Assembly: GCA_005518185.1 (NCBI GenBank)
Contig: RKSN01000004.1
Coordinates: 62,001-126,000, forward strand
Source: Chakrabartia godavariana
GTDB taxonomy: Bacteria > Pseudomonadota > Alphaproteobacteria > Sphingomonadales > Sphingomonadaceae
Direction: 5' to 3'
Length of the DNA: 64,000 nt
Positions 24,718-35,006 of this stretch are shown piece after piece (positions within the stretch are counted from its first letter, which is position 1; each line of letters begins with the position of its first letter). The notes beneath the pieces are model-generated. The model did not search any database and was not told the origin of the DNA. It saw only the letters and a list, made by a program, of their open reading frames with translations. The translations under genes and the position numbers were made by a program.

Positions 24718-27163
24718 GAAGGTCAAATTCGACGTTCCGCTGGTCCTGCCCGACGTACACGACGCGGCTGATCGCTGCGTCGAGCGCCTGCTGGCAGTGC
24801 TGAAGGCGCGCGACGGCGTCGATGATGCACACATCGCAAAGTCCAACGGCGACACGCCGGTGCTGTGCGTTCACTTCAACCCGGGTGCGCTGTCACTGCC
24901 CCAGGTGCGCTCGGTCATCGAGGCTGCGGGCGCGGATATTTCGGCGCGTTTTGGCCATGTCGGATGGGAGCTTGGCGTGACCATCCGCCCGCGAGAAGCA
25001 AGCAGGATCGGCGAACAACTCGGCAAGATTTCTGGCGTGCTCGAAGCCGGGGTCAGCCCGGCGGGTTTCGTGCGGGTCGAGTTCGACCGGAATCAGATCG
25101 ACGAACCGGCAGTCCTGGTGGCTTTGGAGAAGCTGGGCCTGCGACAGAAGACCGCGGACGAAGAGGATCACGCCAGACATGACCACGGCCCCGGCGAGCA
25201 TGACCATGGCCACGGCGGAATTTTCGGTTCGTGGACCGAACTTGTCTTCGCGCTCGGCTGTGGTCTCGTGCTCGCGATCGGCTTCGCCATCGAGAAGCTC
25301 GGCGATGCGCCTGGTTGGATTCCACTGGGTTGCTACATTGTCGCCTATGGACTCGGCGGCTTCTTCACGCTGCGCGAAGCGTTCGAGAACCTGAAGGCCC
25401 GGCGGTTCGAGATCGACACGCTGATGCTGGTCGCAGCCGCCGGCGCCGCCGCGCTTGGCGCATGGGCGGAAGGCGCACTGCTGCTGTTCCTGTTCAGCCT
25501 TGGTCACGCCCTTGAACACTATGCGATGGGTCGGGCGAAACGCGCCATCGAGGCGCTGTCGAAGCTAGCCCCTCGCACAGCGATGGTGCGCCAGAGCGAC
25601 GGATCGACGCGCGAGGTGCGGGTGGAGGAACTCGCGCTCGGCGACGTCCTCGCCGTGAAACCTGACGAGCGCATTCCGGCCGACGGCTTTGTCGTCAAGG
25701 GCTCGAGCGCGGTCAACCAGGCCCCGGTGACCGGTGAGAGCATGCCGGTCGACAAGCGGGCAGTGATGGACGACGATGCCGCGCGCGCCAATCCCGACCG
25801 GCTCGAGTCCGCCTATCGGGTTTTTGCTGGAACGATCAACGGCAGCGGTGCGCTCGAGATCGAAGTCACCAAGCTCGCCAGCGAGTCCACGCTCGCCAAA
25901 GTCATCAAGCTGGTCAGCGAGGCCGAGACGCAGAAATCGCCGACCCAGCGCTTCACCGACAAGTTCGAACGCTACTTCGTGCCGACCGTGCTCGGACTCA
26001 CCGTCCTTCTGCTTTTTGCCTGGGTGGTGATCGACGAGCCGTTTCGCGCGAGCTTCTACCGCGCAATGGCGGTGCTTGTCGCGGCCAGCCCCTGTGCGCT
26101 CGCTATCGCGACGCCCAGCGCGGTGCTTTCCGGCGTGGCTCGCGCCGCGCGCGGCGGTGTCCTGATCAAGGGCGGCGCGCCGCTCGAACTGCTTGGTTCA
26201 CTGAATGCGATCGCATTCGACAAGACTGGCACTCTGACCAAGGGCGCGCCGCGTATCCAGGAGATCGTGGCCGCGCCTGGCATCGACAAGGAGGACCTGA
26301 TAGCGGTCGCGATTGCGGTCGAGAGCCAGAGCGACCATCCGCTCGCGCAGGCGATAGCCCGTGATGGAAGGGACCATATTGGCGATCGTTCGATTCCCGA
26401 GGCGATCAACATTGAGAGTCTGACCGGGCGCGGCGTGACCGCCGAAGTGGGTAGTGAACGGGTGCTGATCGGCAAGGCTGAGATGTTCGGCGCCGAGGGG
26501 ATCGACCCCTTGTCCGCCCCGATGGCTGCCGCGATCGAGAAACTGCGTGCCGGAGGGTACACAACGATGGTTGTGCGGCGCGGCGATACCGACCTCGGTG
26601 CGATCGGCCTGCTCGACACGCCCCGCGAAGCCGCTCGCGATGCGCTTGATCGCCTGCGGCAACTCGGCATCCGGCGCATGGTCATGCTCTCGGGTGACCA
26701 CCAGCGCGTGGCAGATGCGGTTGCGCGCCAGGTCGGGCTCGACGAGGCCTGGGGCGACCTTATGCCCGAGGACAAAGTCACCGCCATCCGCAAGCTGCGC
26801 AGCGAAGCACAGGTCGCAATGGTGGGCGACGGGGTCAATGATGCCCCGGCGATGGCCAGCGCGACGGTCAGTATCGCGATGGGCGCGGCAGGCTCGGACG
26901 TCGCGCTTGAAACCGCCGACGTCGCGCTGATGGCCGACGACCTGTCGCACCTGCCGTTCGCGGTGGGACTGTCCCGTCAAACGCGCCGCATCATTCGTCA
27001 GAACGTGTTCGTCAGCCTTGGAGTCGTGGCGCTGCTCGTACCGGCGACTATTCTGGGTCTGGGGATCGGGCCGGCGGTTGCCATGCACGAAGGTTCAACG
27101 CTGATCGTCGTGTTCAACGCCCTGCGATTGCTTGCCTACCGTGATCGCACGGCCAGCAGCTAA
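24710..27163 (+). CDS. P1B-type heavy-metal ATPase (P1B-4-like, SPC motif)
   Basis: An 817-residue ATP-driven metal exporter. The N-terminal 150 residues hold two diverged ferredoxin-like segments without the usual CxxC, then a His-rich linker (HDHGPGEHDHGHGG, about 155-170). The core has TGES, the metal-site SPC at 463-465, phosphorylation DKTGT at D504, MLSGDHQRV and GDGVNDAPAM. TM8 carries HEGST (H793). SPC plus HEG-S/G-T marks the P1B-4 group (CzcP, CoaT; Zn/Co/Cd), whereas ZntA-type pumps have CPC. It overlaps the DUF190 gene and should share its operon with czcBA. Confidence 0.92.
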   Translation: MVEKVKFDVPLVLPDVHDAADRCVERLLAVLKARDGVDDAHIAKSNGDTPVLCVHFNPGALSLPQVRSVIEAAGADISARFGHVGWELGVTIRPREASRIGEQLGKISGVLEAGVSPAGFVRVEFDRNQIDEPAVLVALEKLGLRQKTADEEDHARHDHGPGEHDHGHGGIFGSWTELVFALGCGLVLAIGFAIEKLGDAPGWIPLGCYIVAYGLGGFFTLREAFENLKARRFEIDTLMLVAAAGAAALGAWAEGALLLFLFSLGHALEHYAMGRAKRAIEALSKLAPRTAMVRQSDGSTREVRVEELALGDVLAVKPDERIPADGFVVKGSSAVNQAPVTGESMPVDKRAVMDDDAARANPDRLESAYRVFAGTINGSGALEIEVTKLASESTLAKVIKLVSEAETQKSPTQRFTDKFERYFVPTVLGLTVLLLFAWVVIDEPFRASFYRAMAVLVAASPCALAIATPSAVLSGVARAARGGVLIKGGAPLELLGSLNAIAFDKTGTLTKGAPRIQEIVAAPGIDKEDLIAVAIAVESQSDHPLAQAIARDGRDHIGDRSIPEAINIESLTGRGVTAEVGSERVLIGKAEMFGAEGIDPLSAPMAAAIEKLRAGGYTTMVVRRGDTDLGAIGLLDTPREAARDALDRLRQLGIRRMVMLSGDHQRVADAVARQVGLDEAWGDLMPEDKVTAIRKLRSEAQVAMVGDGVNDAPAMASATVSIAMGAAGSDVALETADVALMADDLSHLPFAVGLSRQTRRIIRQNVFVSLGVVALLVPATILGLGIGPAVAMHEGSTLIVVFNALRLLAYRDRTASS

Positions 27164-27179
27164 TGAAGGAGGTGACAAA

Positions 27180-27575
27180 ATGACCAACGGAAGATGGAGA
27201 TTTCGCGGCCTGCCACTTGGAGCCGCTATATTTCTGGCAGGAGGATGTGCGACACTTCCACCTGTCCCAGCGCCGCTTACCGCGAAAGCCAACTCGCGGG
27301 TCGAAATCCGTTCGGTCTATGCTCACGCGGCAAAGGATGGGGTGACCGTGGGCGGATTTGCCCGTCGGCGGGGCTTCGGTTTTCTGCCAGGGGGAAGTCA
27401 TCTTCACGTGACGGCGTTCAGGAAAGATGGGACCAAGCCTGTCGAAGGGGATGCGTCCTGGCATCCACCGGTGCGCCATCGAACGCTGATATCATCTTAT
27501 CAGGCAAGACTGCACGGCATCACATCCGAAGAGATTGCACGGATCGAGGTCGAATTTCGAGAAATTCGCGAATAG
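27180..27575 (+). CDS. hypothetical lipoprotein
   Basis: A 131-residue protein with AAGGAGG 7 nt before the ATG. The signal ends in a lipobox (AGGC near residue 23). The rest is basic, with GFARRRGFGFLPGGSHLHV and an acidic end, ARIEVEFREIRE. Not recognised. It follows the P1B ATPase by 16 bp and is probably the last gene of that operon. Confidence 0.65.
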   Translation: MTNGRWRFRGLPLGAAIFLAGGCATLPPVPAPLTAKANSRVEIRSVYAHAAKDGVTVGGFARRRGFGFLPGGSHLHVTAFRKDGTKPVEGDASWHPPVRHRTLISSYQARLHGITSEEIARIEVEFREIRE

Positions 27576-27680
27576 TCTTGAAGTCTCAACTTAATTCTAA
27601 CCCGAACTGGCATCAGGAGAGAGCCGGCAAGGGCTTTGCTAAGAAGTCGGGGCATCGCTACCGGTCAAATTCTAAGGGTG

Positions 27681-27717
27681 GCATGCGACCCGTTGGGCTT
27701 GGCCCCAGATCGCATGC
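27681..27717. terminator. hairpin between convergent genes
   Basis: GCATGCGA (27681-27688) pairs with TCGCATGC (27710-27717) across a GC-rich loop. It lies between the rightward lipoprotein (ends 27575) and the leftward cus operon (ends 27735). No clear T tract. Confidence 0.4.
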
Positions 27718-27734
27718 TGGCGTTAAAACCCTTT

Positions 27735-28118
27735 TCAACAGCAATCTGCACTACCCTTGCGCAATTTCGTGACTGTGCCTTGCTTGCCGTCCCAATCGAC
27801 TTCAAACGATACGTGATCTCCCACCTTAAATCCTTGGAGGACTTCCGGATTGGCGGAGAAGCCCATTTTCATTGCCGACCATTGTAGAGCCGGAATTTTC
27901 TTATGGTCGAGCGTGATTGTCCCTTTGGCGAGATCGACTGCGGTGATCGTTCCGGTGCTGGCACCGTGAACAACCGCATCTGCATCACCAGTGCTTTTTG
28001 GGGTACTCTTGCTGCTCGCTGGCGCAGTCGTGGCACTCGACGCCTCGGGTTGTTTGTTGCAAGCGGTTAGCGAGGCCAACAGTGCGAGACTGGAGGTGAT
28101 GATCAAGCCTGACTTCAT
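27735..28118 (-). CDS. cusF: CusF-type periplasmic copper chaperone (lipoprotein)
   Basis: A 127-residue protein with a lipobox (LASLTAC near residue 20), a low-complexity Ser/Thr/Ala linker and the CusF OB-fold core. Its ligand motif is [18 protein letters not shown], with the His, Trp and Met residues used for Cu(I)/Ag(I). The tail ends in two cysteines (SADCC). Its ATG overlaps the cusA stop as ATGA. It would deliver copper to the CusCBA pump. Confidence 0.9.
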   Translation of the reverse strand: MKSGLIITSSLALLASLTACNKQPEASSATTAPASSKSTPKSTGDADAVVHGASTGTITAVDLAKGTITLDHKKIPALQWSAMKMGFSANPEVLQGFKVGDHVSFEVDWDGKQGTVTKLRKGSADCC

Positions 28119-31100
28119 AGTGCTTCTCCTTCGGGTTGATTGCGAAATTGGGAGCGTCGGCGCATCAGTAGGTAGGCCGCAGGGATGATCAGCATCGACA
28201 GGAGGGGCGCCGTCAGCATGCCGCCGACCATCGGTGCCGCGATCCGGCTCATCACTTCCGAACCTGCTCCGCCACCTGCCAGGACGGGGAGCAGGCCCGC
28301 GAGGATCACCGCGACTGTCATGGCTTTGGGCCGGACGCGCATCGCAGCGCCATCGCGGACCGCCGCCACTACGTCGTCATCGCTGCGCGCCTCCAGCGCG
28401 TGCTTGAGGTAAATCAGCATGACGACCCCGAACTCTGCCGCGACGCCCGCGAGCGCGATGAACCCCACAGCGGTCGCCACCGACTGGTTGTAGCCGAGCC
28501 AATAGAGCAACCACAGGCCGCCAGTGAGGGCAAAGGGCAAGGTGCCCATGATCAACAGTGCTTCATCCCAGCGCCGGAAAGTCAGGAACAAAAGCCCCAG
28601 AATGATCGCGAGCGTCACCGGGATCACCAGCTTCATCCGCTCTTTGGCGCGGACGAGAAACTCGTACTGACCAGTATAGGAAACGCTGACGCCGGGTGGC
28701 AACTTGACCTGCACAGCAATGGCGCGCTGGATATCGCCCACCATGGTCTGCATGTCGCTGCCCCGGCCATCGACGTAGATCCATGTCACCGGTCTGCCGT
28801 TCTCGCTGCGAAGCATGGGCGGCCCCTCGGTGATACCGATGCGGGCGACACTGCCGAGAGTGATTTGCTGGCCGGTAGGGGTCAGCACCGGCAGGCTTGC
28901 AAGCTTGTCCGGACTGTCGCGGATTTCGCGAGGGTAGCGGACCTGGATCGGGTAGCGCGCCAATCCTTCGACTGTCTGCCCAACCGTTTCGCCGCCAATC
29001 GCGCCCGACACAACCGACTGGACATCGGCCACATTGAGCCCGTAGCGGGCTGCGGCGGCGCGATCGACCGTGACGTCGATGTAGCGCCCTCCGGTCAGCC
29101 GCTCGGCCAGCGCCGAGGCGACACCCGGCACCGTCCGGACGACCTGCTCGATCTGCCTTGCAGTGCGATCGATCTCGGCGAGGTTCGAGCCGGCGACCTT
29201 GATCCCGACCGGGCTCTTGATCCCGGTCGCCAGCATGTCGATGCGGTTGCGGATCGGCGGGATCCAGAAGTTGGCGAGGCCCGGCACCTTGACCCGCGCA
29301 TCGAGCTCTTCGACCAACTTCTCGGGGGTCATGCCGGATCGCCATTGCTCTCGCGGCTTGAAGCGGATGGTCGTCTCGAACATCTCCAGCGGGGCAGGAT
29401 CGGTTGCGCTCTCGGCGCGTCCGGATTTACCGAAAACGCTCTGAACTTCAGGCACGGTCTTGATCAGCCGATCGGTCTGCTGAAGCAGCCGCCCGGCCTC
29501 TGTCGGCGAAATCCCCGGCAGCGCCGACGGCATGTAGAGCAAGTCGCCTTCGTTCATCTGCGGCAGGAACTCTCCGCCAATCCGCGACATCGGCCACAAG
29601 GTGGTCGCGAAGATCAGGGCTGCTATCATGAGCGTGCGCTTGGGGTGAACGAGCACCCAGTCGATCGCCGGGCGGTAAATCCGCGTGAGCCAGCGATTGA
29701 TCGGATTGGCCTCCTCGCTGGGTATGCGACCCCGGATCAGGAGCCCCATCAGCACCGGAATTAGCGTGATCGAGAGCAGCGCCGCAGCCGCCATGGCATA
29801 GGTCTTGGTAAAGGCGAGCGGCGAAAACAGCCGTCCTTCCTGTCCCTGAAGCGTGAAGATCGGCAGGAACGAGAAGGTAATGATCAAGAGGCTGAGAAAC
29901 AGCGCCGGGCCTACCTCGGCCGCAGCCTGCGTGACCAGGCGCCACCGCGTCGCCGTGTCCAGTTCGCTATCGGGATGCTCGTGCTGCCAGCGTTCAAGAT
30001 GCTTGTGCGCATTCTCGATCATCACGACCGCCCCATCTACCATCGCCCCAATGGCTATGGCGATGCCGCCGAGCGAGAGGATATTCGCGTTGAGGCCCTG
30101 CAACCGCATGACGATGAAGGCCATCAGGATGCCGAGCGGAAGCGTCAGGATCGCGACGAGCGCCGAGCGGGTGTGCCAGAGGAACAATGCGCAGACGAGC
30201 GCGACGATGACGAACTCTTCGAGGAGCTTGTGTCCGAGGTTCTCCACTGCCCGGTCGATCAACCCTGAGCGGTCGTAGGTCGGCACTATCTCGACGCCCG
30301 GCGGCAAGCTTCTTTTCAGTTCATCGAGCTTGGCCTTGACCCCGTCGATGACCGCGCGGGCGTTCTGGCCCTGGCGCATGACGATGACCCCGCCAGCCAC
30401 TTCGCCGTCCCCGTTCAATTCAGCAATGCCGCGGCGCATTTCCGGGCCAATCTGGACCGTCGCGACATCGCCCAGCGTCACAGGAACGCCTCCATCGGCG
30501 CGCAGCGGAACCGCACGGAAATCGTCGAGCGTCTTGAGATAGCCGCTGGCACGAACCGTATATTCGGCGCCGGCCATTTCCACGCTGGACCCGCCAGTCT
30601 CCTGATTGGCGCGCTTGAGCGCCTCGGTGACCTGTTCGGTGGTAACCGCATAAGCCGCCAGCTTCTGCGGATCGACGATCACCTGGTACTGCTTGACCAT
30701 GCCGCCGATGCTGGCGACCTCGGCCACCCCCGGCACAGTCTTCAACTCATAGCGCAGGAACCAATCCTGCAAGCTTCTGAGCTGGGCAAGGTCATGGCCG
30801 CCCGACCGGTCAACCAGCGCATATTCAAAGATCCAGCCCACCCCCGTGGCGTCGGGCCCCAGAGCGGGCTTGGCCCCCTCAGGCAGACGGCCTTGCACCT
30901 GGCTCAGATACTCAAGAACGCGGCTGCGCGCCCAATAAAGGTCGGTGCCGTCGTCAAACAGGACGTAGACAAAGCTGTCGCCGGTGAACGAATAGCCGCG
31001 CACGACGCGCGCACCGGGCACCGACAGCATGGTCGAGGCGATCGGGTAGGTAACCTGGTTTTCGACGATCTGCGGCGCCTGACCGGGATAGCTGGTGCGA

Positions 31101-31246
31101 ATGATGACCTGCACATCGGAGAGATCGGGCAAGGCATCGACCGGCGTCGTCCGGACCGCGTAAAAACCGAAAACACTCAGCACTGCTGCCACAACAAGCA
31201 CCAGATTGCGCGAGCGGACAGAGGCACGGATGATCGCAGCGATCAT
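28115..31246 (-). CDS. cusA: CusA-type Cu(I)/Ag(I) RND efflux pump
   Basis: A 1043-residue RND pump. All three methionines of the E. coli CusA metal site (573, 623, 672) are conserved one residue earlier: M572 in DLLYMP, M622 in LEMFET and M671 in IDMLATG. TM4 has [17 protein letters not shown] with D404 (E. coli D405). Length is normal. It overlaps cusB upstream and cusF downstream by 4 bp each. It exports Cu(I) and Ag(I) from periplasm and cytoplasm through CusBC. Confidence 0.96.
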   Translation of the reverse strand: MIAAIIRASVRSRNLVLVVAAVLSVFGFYAVRTTPVDALPDLSDVQVIIRTSYPGQAPQIVENQVTYPIASTMLSVPGARVVRGYSFTGDSFVYVLFDDGTDLYWARSRVLEYLSQVQGRLPEGAKPALGPDATGVGWIFEYALVDRSGGHDLAQLRSLQDWFLRYELKTVPGVAEVASIGGMVKQYQVIVDPQKLAAYAVTTEQVTEALKRANQETGGSSVEMAGAEYTVRASGYLKTLDDFRAVPLRADGGVPVTLGDVATVQIGPEMRRGIAELNGDGEVAGGVIVMRQGQNARAVIDGVKAKLDELKRSLPPGVEIVPTYDRSGLIDRAVENLGHKLLEEFVIVALVCALFLWHTRSALVAILTLPLGILMAFIVMRLQGLNANILSLGGIAIAIGAMVDGAVVMIENAHKHLERWQHEHPDSELDTATRWRLVTQAAAEVGPALFLSLLIITFSFLPIFTLQGQEGRLFSPLAFTKTYAMAAAALLSITLIPVLMGLLIRGRIPSEEANPINRWLTRIYRPAIDWVLVHPKRTLMIAALIFATTLWPMSRIGGEFLPQMNEGDLLYMPSALPGISPTEAGRLLQQTDRLIKTVPEVQSVFGKSGRAESATDPAPLEMFETTIRFKPREQWRSGMTPEKLVEELDARVKVPGLANFWIPPIRNRIDMLATGIKSPVGIKVAGSNLAEIDRTARQIEQVVRTVPGVASALAERLTGGRYIDVTVDRAAAARYGLNVADVQSVVSGAIGGETVGQTVEGLARYPIQVRYPREIRDSPDKLASLPVLTPTGQQITLGSVARIGITEGPPMLRSENGRPVTWIYVDGRGSDMQTMVGDIQRAIAVQVKLPPGVSVSYTGQYEFLVRAKERMKLVIPVTLAIILGLLFLTFRRWDEALLIMGTLPFALTGGLWLLYWLGYNQSVATAVGFIALAGVAAEFGVVMLIYLKHALEARSDDDVVAAVRDGAAMRVRPKAMTVAVILAGLLPVLAGGGAGSEVMSRIAAPMVGGMLTAPLLSMLIIPAAYLLMRRRSQFRNQPEGEAL

Positions 31247-32475
31247 CGCACATCTCCGATCGGCCGTGCCGGAATCCCGCTCAGGCTCGCTTCGGAATCA
31301 AGCAGGAACTGCCCCGAGGCCGCCACCTTCTCGCCTGGCGCAAGCCCGGCAAGGATTTCGGTCTTGCCGCCGTCCTCGCGGCCAAGCCGGACCTCCGCTG
31401 GCCGATAGCGTCCGTCGGCAAGGGCAAGAATGACGAGATTGCGCGCGCCGGTGCGGATGACCGCTTCGCTCGGCACCAGCAGTCCGGGGTGGCCTTCGTC
31501 GCCGAGCACCACGGTGGCGAACATGCCGGGGCGCAGCATGCCGCCGCGGTTGGCCAGCTCGATCCGCACCGTGATAGTCCGGCTATCTACCTGCGCTGTC
31601 GGCAGGATCGCAATCACGCGGCCCGCGAGGCTTTGACCGGGAAGCGCGGCCAGCGTCACCTTTGCGCGCTGCCCGACCCGGACAAGGCCCGCCTGCGCCT
31701 GCGGCACGGCGGCATTGACCCAGACCGTGCCGATCCCGTTGACCTGTGCAAGGGTCTGGCCTGCCACGAGCGTCACGCCCTGCCGTGCATCCAGCGTCTG
31801 GATGACCCCGCCGATTGGCGACGTGATGGTGAGGACACCGCTCGTTCTCCCGCTGCGCTCGACTTGCGCGATGAGCTGCTCGGGCATGCCCAGTAATCTC
31901 AGCCGCTGGCGTGCCGCCTCGGTAAGGTCGGGGCGGCCAAGGCGGCGGACCGCGAGATACTCGCCCTGCGCGCCGCCCCATTCGGGCAATTGCAGGTCCG
32001 CAATAGGCGCGCCCACACCGATCACGTCGCCCGGCGCCCTGCCATAGACACGGGTTACAAAACCGCCCGAGCGCGCCTGGATGATGGCGACATTGCGCTG
32101 GTTAAAGTCGATCGTGCCGGTGACCGTGACCGATGAAGGCAGTGTGCCAATCTCCGCCGTGACCACACGCAGGCCAAGGCTCTGCCGGACAGCCGGGTCG
32201 ATGCTGACCCCCGGGGCCGTGGCGGTTGCAGCCCCTTCGTCGGCATATTTTGGGATGGTTTTCATCCCCATCGACGACAGTGAATTGGGGTTGTCGTAGT
32301 GCTCGGCGGGTACCATCGGATCGTACCAGTAAAGGATCTTGCGCTCCGATCCGGCGCCCGTCACGGTACCGGGACTGCTGCTATGACCGAGCCAATACCC
32401 GCCCGCGCCTGCCGCCAGGGCGATCGCCAAGATGCCTGCGCCCCAACGCGCGGTCTGCTTCGCGTGCCAGTTCAT
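31243..32475 (-). CDS. cusB: CusB-type periplasmic adaptor
   Basis: A 410-residue adaptor with an N-terminal membrane anchor ([18 protein letters not shown]). The CusB copper-binding segment ILYWYDPM...[14 protein letters not shown] follows at about 47-80. Its three methionines correspond to the Met ligands of E. coli CusB. Barrel-sandwich, helical hairpin and beta-barrel domains follow. Both ends overlap neighbours by ATGA (cusC before, cusA after). Confidence 0.93.
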   Translation of the reverse strand: MNWHAKQTARWGAGILAIALAAGAGGYWLGHSSSPGTVTGAGSERKILYWYDPMVPAEHYDNPNSLSSMGMKTIPKYADEGAATATAPGVSIDPAVRQSLGLRVVTAEIGTLPSSVTVTGTIDFNQRNVAIIQARSGGFVTRVYGRAPGDVIGVGAPIADLQLPEWGGAQGEYLAVRRLGRPDLTEAARQRLRLLGMPEQLIAQVERSGRTSGVLTITSPIGGVIQTLDARQGVTLVAGQTLAQVNGIGTVWVNAAVPQAQAGLVRVGQRAKVTLAALPGQSLAGRVIAILPTAQVDSRTITVRIELANRGGMLRPGMFATVVLGDEGHPGLLVPSEAVIRTGARNLVILALADGRYRPAEVRLGREDGGKTEILAGLAPGEKVAASGQFLLDSEASLSGIPARPIGDVR

Positions 32476-33704
32476 GGCCGCACCTCCATGTATGTGTAAT
32501 TGATCCGGACCGCGTCGCGCGCGACATCAGCTTCGCGGGCGAGTGCATCGACTTCAGCTTCGGCAAGAGCGAGGCTCGAGAGGAGCGCGCTGCCGAGATC
32601 GAGCTTGCCTGCGGCATAACTCGCCATATCCAGCTCGGCCCGCCGCTTGGCGAGCGGCACGAGTGTAGCCCTGGCGTTGTCGAGTTGCCGGCGATGCATG
32701 TCGTAATCGGCAAGATCGGACGTGAGCCCCGCATTCAGATCGCGTTCGCCCGAAGTGCGGCTGAACCGTGCCCGGTCCGCCTCGGCTTCGCGGGCTGCTA
32801 TCAGCGGATCTTGCCGTTTGCGCGAGAACAGCGGCAGATCGATACTGACGCCGACGGAAACCATGTCGCCATAGGCCGGATCGCGCCGGCCATAACTGGT
32901 GCTGACCCGCCAATCCGGCCGCTTTGCCGCGCGGGCAAGATCAGTCTCTGCCTCGGCGGCAGCGACATCGGCATCAAGAGCGGTCAGGCGCGGAGTTGCG
33001 CCAATACCGCCCCTCAGCCGTTCACGTTCGACCGTGAGCAAGGGCGGATCGCTGCTAACGTCAGCATCGGGATCGCCCGTCAGGCGCGCGAGCCGGGCTT
33101 GCGCCTTGGCCACCTCAGCCTCAAGCTGAGCTTGCCGGTCGTTAACCGCCGCGCGCAACTGCTCGGGTTCATAGGCCTGGCTTGGCCGGGCTGAACCCGA
33201 GGCAAGCCGCGCCGTAACCGTAGCCTGTAAGTCGCCAAGGCTCGCATCAAGGCGCCGCAACTGGGCAAGGCGACGTTTGGCATAGTAAAGATCGATCCAG
33301 GCAAGCGCCGTTTCCAGGCGGACGTCTTGCGCCGTGACCGCTTGTCCTGCTTCCGCCGCGCCGATCGCAGCCCGCGCGCGGGTTTGCTCCGCCCGCCGCT
33401 TGGCCGGGTTGGGGAATGCTTGTTCGATCCCGATCCGTGCGGTGGTCATGCTTTCATCACGCGGACGAAAGGCTGGCGGGCCCGAAATCGGAAAATTATC
33501 GATGCCAACGGACAAGGTGGGATCAGGAAGCTGGCCGGCAGCAATCGCACGAGCGTGCGATGCGCGGACGCTGGCCTCACTGACTTTGAGCGCAGGTGCT
33601 GCGTTCGCCGCTCGTTCGAGCGCGGCTTCGAAAGTCAGTGGTTCCGCACCTGCCGCGCAAGGCAGCGCAGTGGCCAAGGCCGGTGCTAGGAATAGTATAC
33701 GCAT
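32472..33704 (-). CDS. cusC: CusC-type outer-membrane efflux protein (TolC family)
   Basis: A 410-residue TolC-family channel with a signal peptide (MRILFLAPALATALPCAAGA-E). Two helical repeats follow, with motifs such as LPDPTLSVGIDNFP and GVSIDLPLFSRKRQDP. It is the first gene of the cusCBAF operon, where each junction is a 4-bp ATGA overlap. A GGAAG element lies about 7 nt before the ATG. Two hairpins lie 60-135 bp upstream. Confidence 0.88.
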   Translation of the reverse strand: MRILFLAPALATALPCAAGAEPLTFEAALERAANAAPALKVSEASVRASHARAIAAGQLPDPTLSVGIDNFPISGPPAFRPRDESMTTARIGIEQAFPNPAKRRAEQTRARAAIGAAEAGQAVTAQDVRLETALAWIDLYYAKRRLAQLRRLDASLGDLQATVTARLASGSARPSQAYEPEQLRAAVNDRQAQLEAEVAKAQARLARLTGDPDADVSSDPPLLTVERERLRGGIGATPRLTALDADVAAAEAETDLARAAKRPDWRVSTSYGRRDPAYGDMVSVGVSIDLPLFSRKRQDPLIAAREAEADRARFSRTSGERDLNAGLTSDLADYDMHRRQLDNARATLVPLAKRRAELDMASYAAGKLDLGSALLSSLALAEAEVDALAREADVARDAVRINYTYMEVRP

Positions 33705-33765
33705 GAAATTGTCTTCCGATATGCACCTTCGAGGCCGATTGCGACAGGTTGGCTTTGGCGGATCG

Positions 33766-33838
33766 GGCGCCGGTGAAGCGAGGGAACTTCACCGGCGCCA
33801 CGTGCCCGGCTGTCGTGTCTTATCGTTATGAGCCGGGC
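33766..33838 (-). promoter_or_regulatory. two hairpins in the cusC leader / downstream of the Cys-rich gene
   Basis: A perfect 13-bp stem (33766-33778 with 33787-33799, 8-nt loop) and an 8-bp stem (GCCCGGCT 33804-33811 with AGCCGGGC 33831-33838) stand in tandem between cusC (start 33704) and the gene ending at 34056. The first could terminate that gene. Either could be part of a structured cus leader. The rest of the 351-bp gap shows nothing recognisable. Confidence 0.4.
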
Positions 33839-34055
33839 AACTGCTCAACCTGCCTGCGGCGATCCGGTCCTGTCACAGTCATGCGGCAGCCGGTTCACCA
33901 GGGTTTCGGTGGCGCCAGTTGGATATCCATTTCGCGTAAACCACGTAGAGGGGAGGCCCCAAGTGGATGCATCGCGGGCGTGGATTGACGTGAATCCTTC
34001 GGTCCGATGGGCAGCAGCTAAGGAGTCGGCAAAGCCGACGTAGACCGCTCAGCGA

Positions 34056-34418
34056 TCAGCCGATATGCGCCGGAGGTTCAGGCTCGGGCGGAACCGTACG
34101 TCCCCACAGTGCCGCAACAGGGGATACGACAGGTTGGAAAAGCGTCAGGGCCTGAACGTCGTCAACCACCGCGCCGGTGAGTAAAGCCAAGGGTACGGCG
34201 CAACCCATTTTTGCGATGCATTCCGGGGTCATCCCTTGGCAGGGTTGGTCATCCGATGATGGCTGAACGGCAATCCCCATTGCTTTGGCGCAGTCGGGGT
34301 CCATTTGGTTCGTTTCGGATTGTACCGGTTTGAGCGTCATCTGCGCGAAAGCTGTTTCCTGCCCCAGAAGGCCAAGGATTGCTCCAATAAGAAGCAGGAA
34401 GGCGAGCCGACGATCCAC
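34056..34418 (-). CDS. secreted Cys-rich protein, paralogue of the product at 14305-14664
   Basis: A 120-residue protein from a GTG start with ACAGGA upstream. The signal peptide includes FLLLIGAILGLLGQETAFAQ. Then DPDCAKAMG, QPCQGMTPECIAKMGCA and a Pro-rich end. The Cys framework (DC, PC, C, C) and the GLLGQ signal match the 14305-14664 product. Probably periplasmic, with disulphides or metal ligands. It lies upstream of the cus operon on the same strand. Function unknown. Confidence 0.6.
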   Translation of the reverse strand: MDRRLAFLLLIGAILGLLGQETAFAQMTLKPVQSETNQMDPDCAKAMGIAVQPSSDDQPCQGMTPECIAKMGCAVPLALLTGAVVDDVQALTLFQPVVSPVAALWGRTVPPEPEPPAHIG

Positions 34419-34796
34419 GTTATGTCCTGTCTGGCAGGAACAGCACAGCGTGGGAAGCAAAAATTACCAATGACGGGGCATTCCTGCATGCTGCTATGTC
34501 CTTGATTAAGACGTATCGCGCAACACGCTGCAGGAATTATCCTGTATTCCGACTGTTCGCTCGCGTTTGGAATTGGCATTTATGGCCGAGTAGTCTGCCT
34601 TTGCGCAGCACCCTGCAACACCACCTGTTGGTTGTATGAATCAGGGACGCACGGGCGGGCGGCTTGGCATCAACGACGGCCTGGTTTACCGCCGCAGCAG
34701 TCCAGCGGATCACGTCAGCACGGTTGGCCGCCACTTTTGGTCCTGTGTCCCTGCAATAGGGTGGCCAAGCCGCAGTAGCTGTAAGTCTGTTGAGTT
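34419..34796. other. non-coding stretch
   Basis: No frame here has a motif or good ribosome binding site. With the decayed gene that follows and the bases up to 35372, this is about 950 bp without an intact gene, the longest such stretch in the window. Confidence 0.5.
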
Positions 34797-35006
34797 ATGG
34801 TCTTTGGAAGCATGCCGCTTGTCGCGTAAGGCGTTGGGCATGCAATCTTCAGGCGTGGAAAGATCGTTTGTATAGATGCGGGCGGATTGGTCGCGTGTCT
34901 CGGCAAGGCCGATGGAGCGCAGGTCGACCGTGTCGAGGTTCATCAAATTGTCGGCGGTCATTCTGCGCATTTTAAGGTCACGGATGTTGCCTCACAGAAG
35001 GGTGAC
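34797..35006 (+). pseudogene. decayed copy of the GxGHxxFxRG secreted-protein family
   Basis: Read rightward, the frame gives MPLVA, a TAA stop, then GVGHAIFRRGKIV, IDAGGLVACLGKADGAQV and later HSAHFKVTDVASQKGD. This parallels the protein at 61239-61598 (PVLAQ, GIGHTWFMRGTVV, GTVVCIGKADGAEV, HFAHVTVVDGRAAKND). The TAA stands where the paralogue has a Gln after the signal peptide, so a CAA or CAG to TAA change is likely. About 28 middle residues are missing and most of the signal peptide is gone. From 35007 to 35372 no gene is seen. Confidence 0.7.

Noticed and set aside
28400-29764. 454-codon rightward open frame
   Set aside because: Antisense to cusA, which conserves its three metal-site methionines; no recognisable motif in the antisense product.
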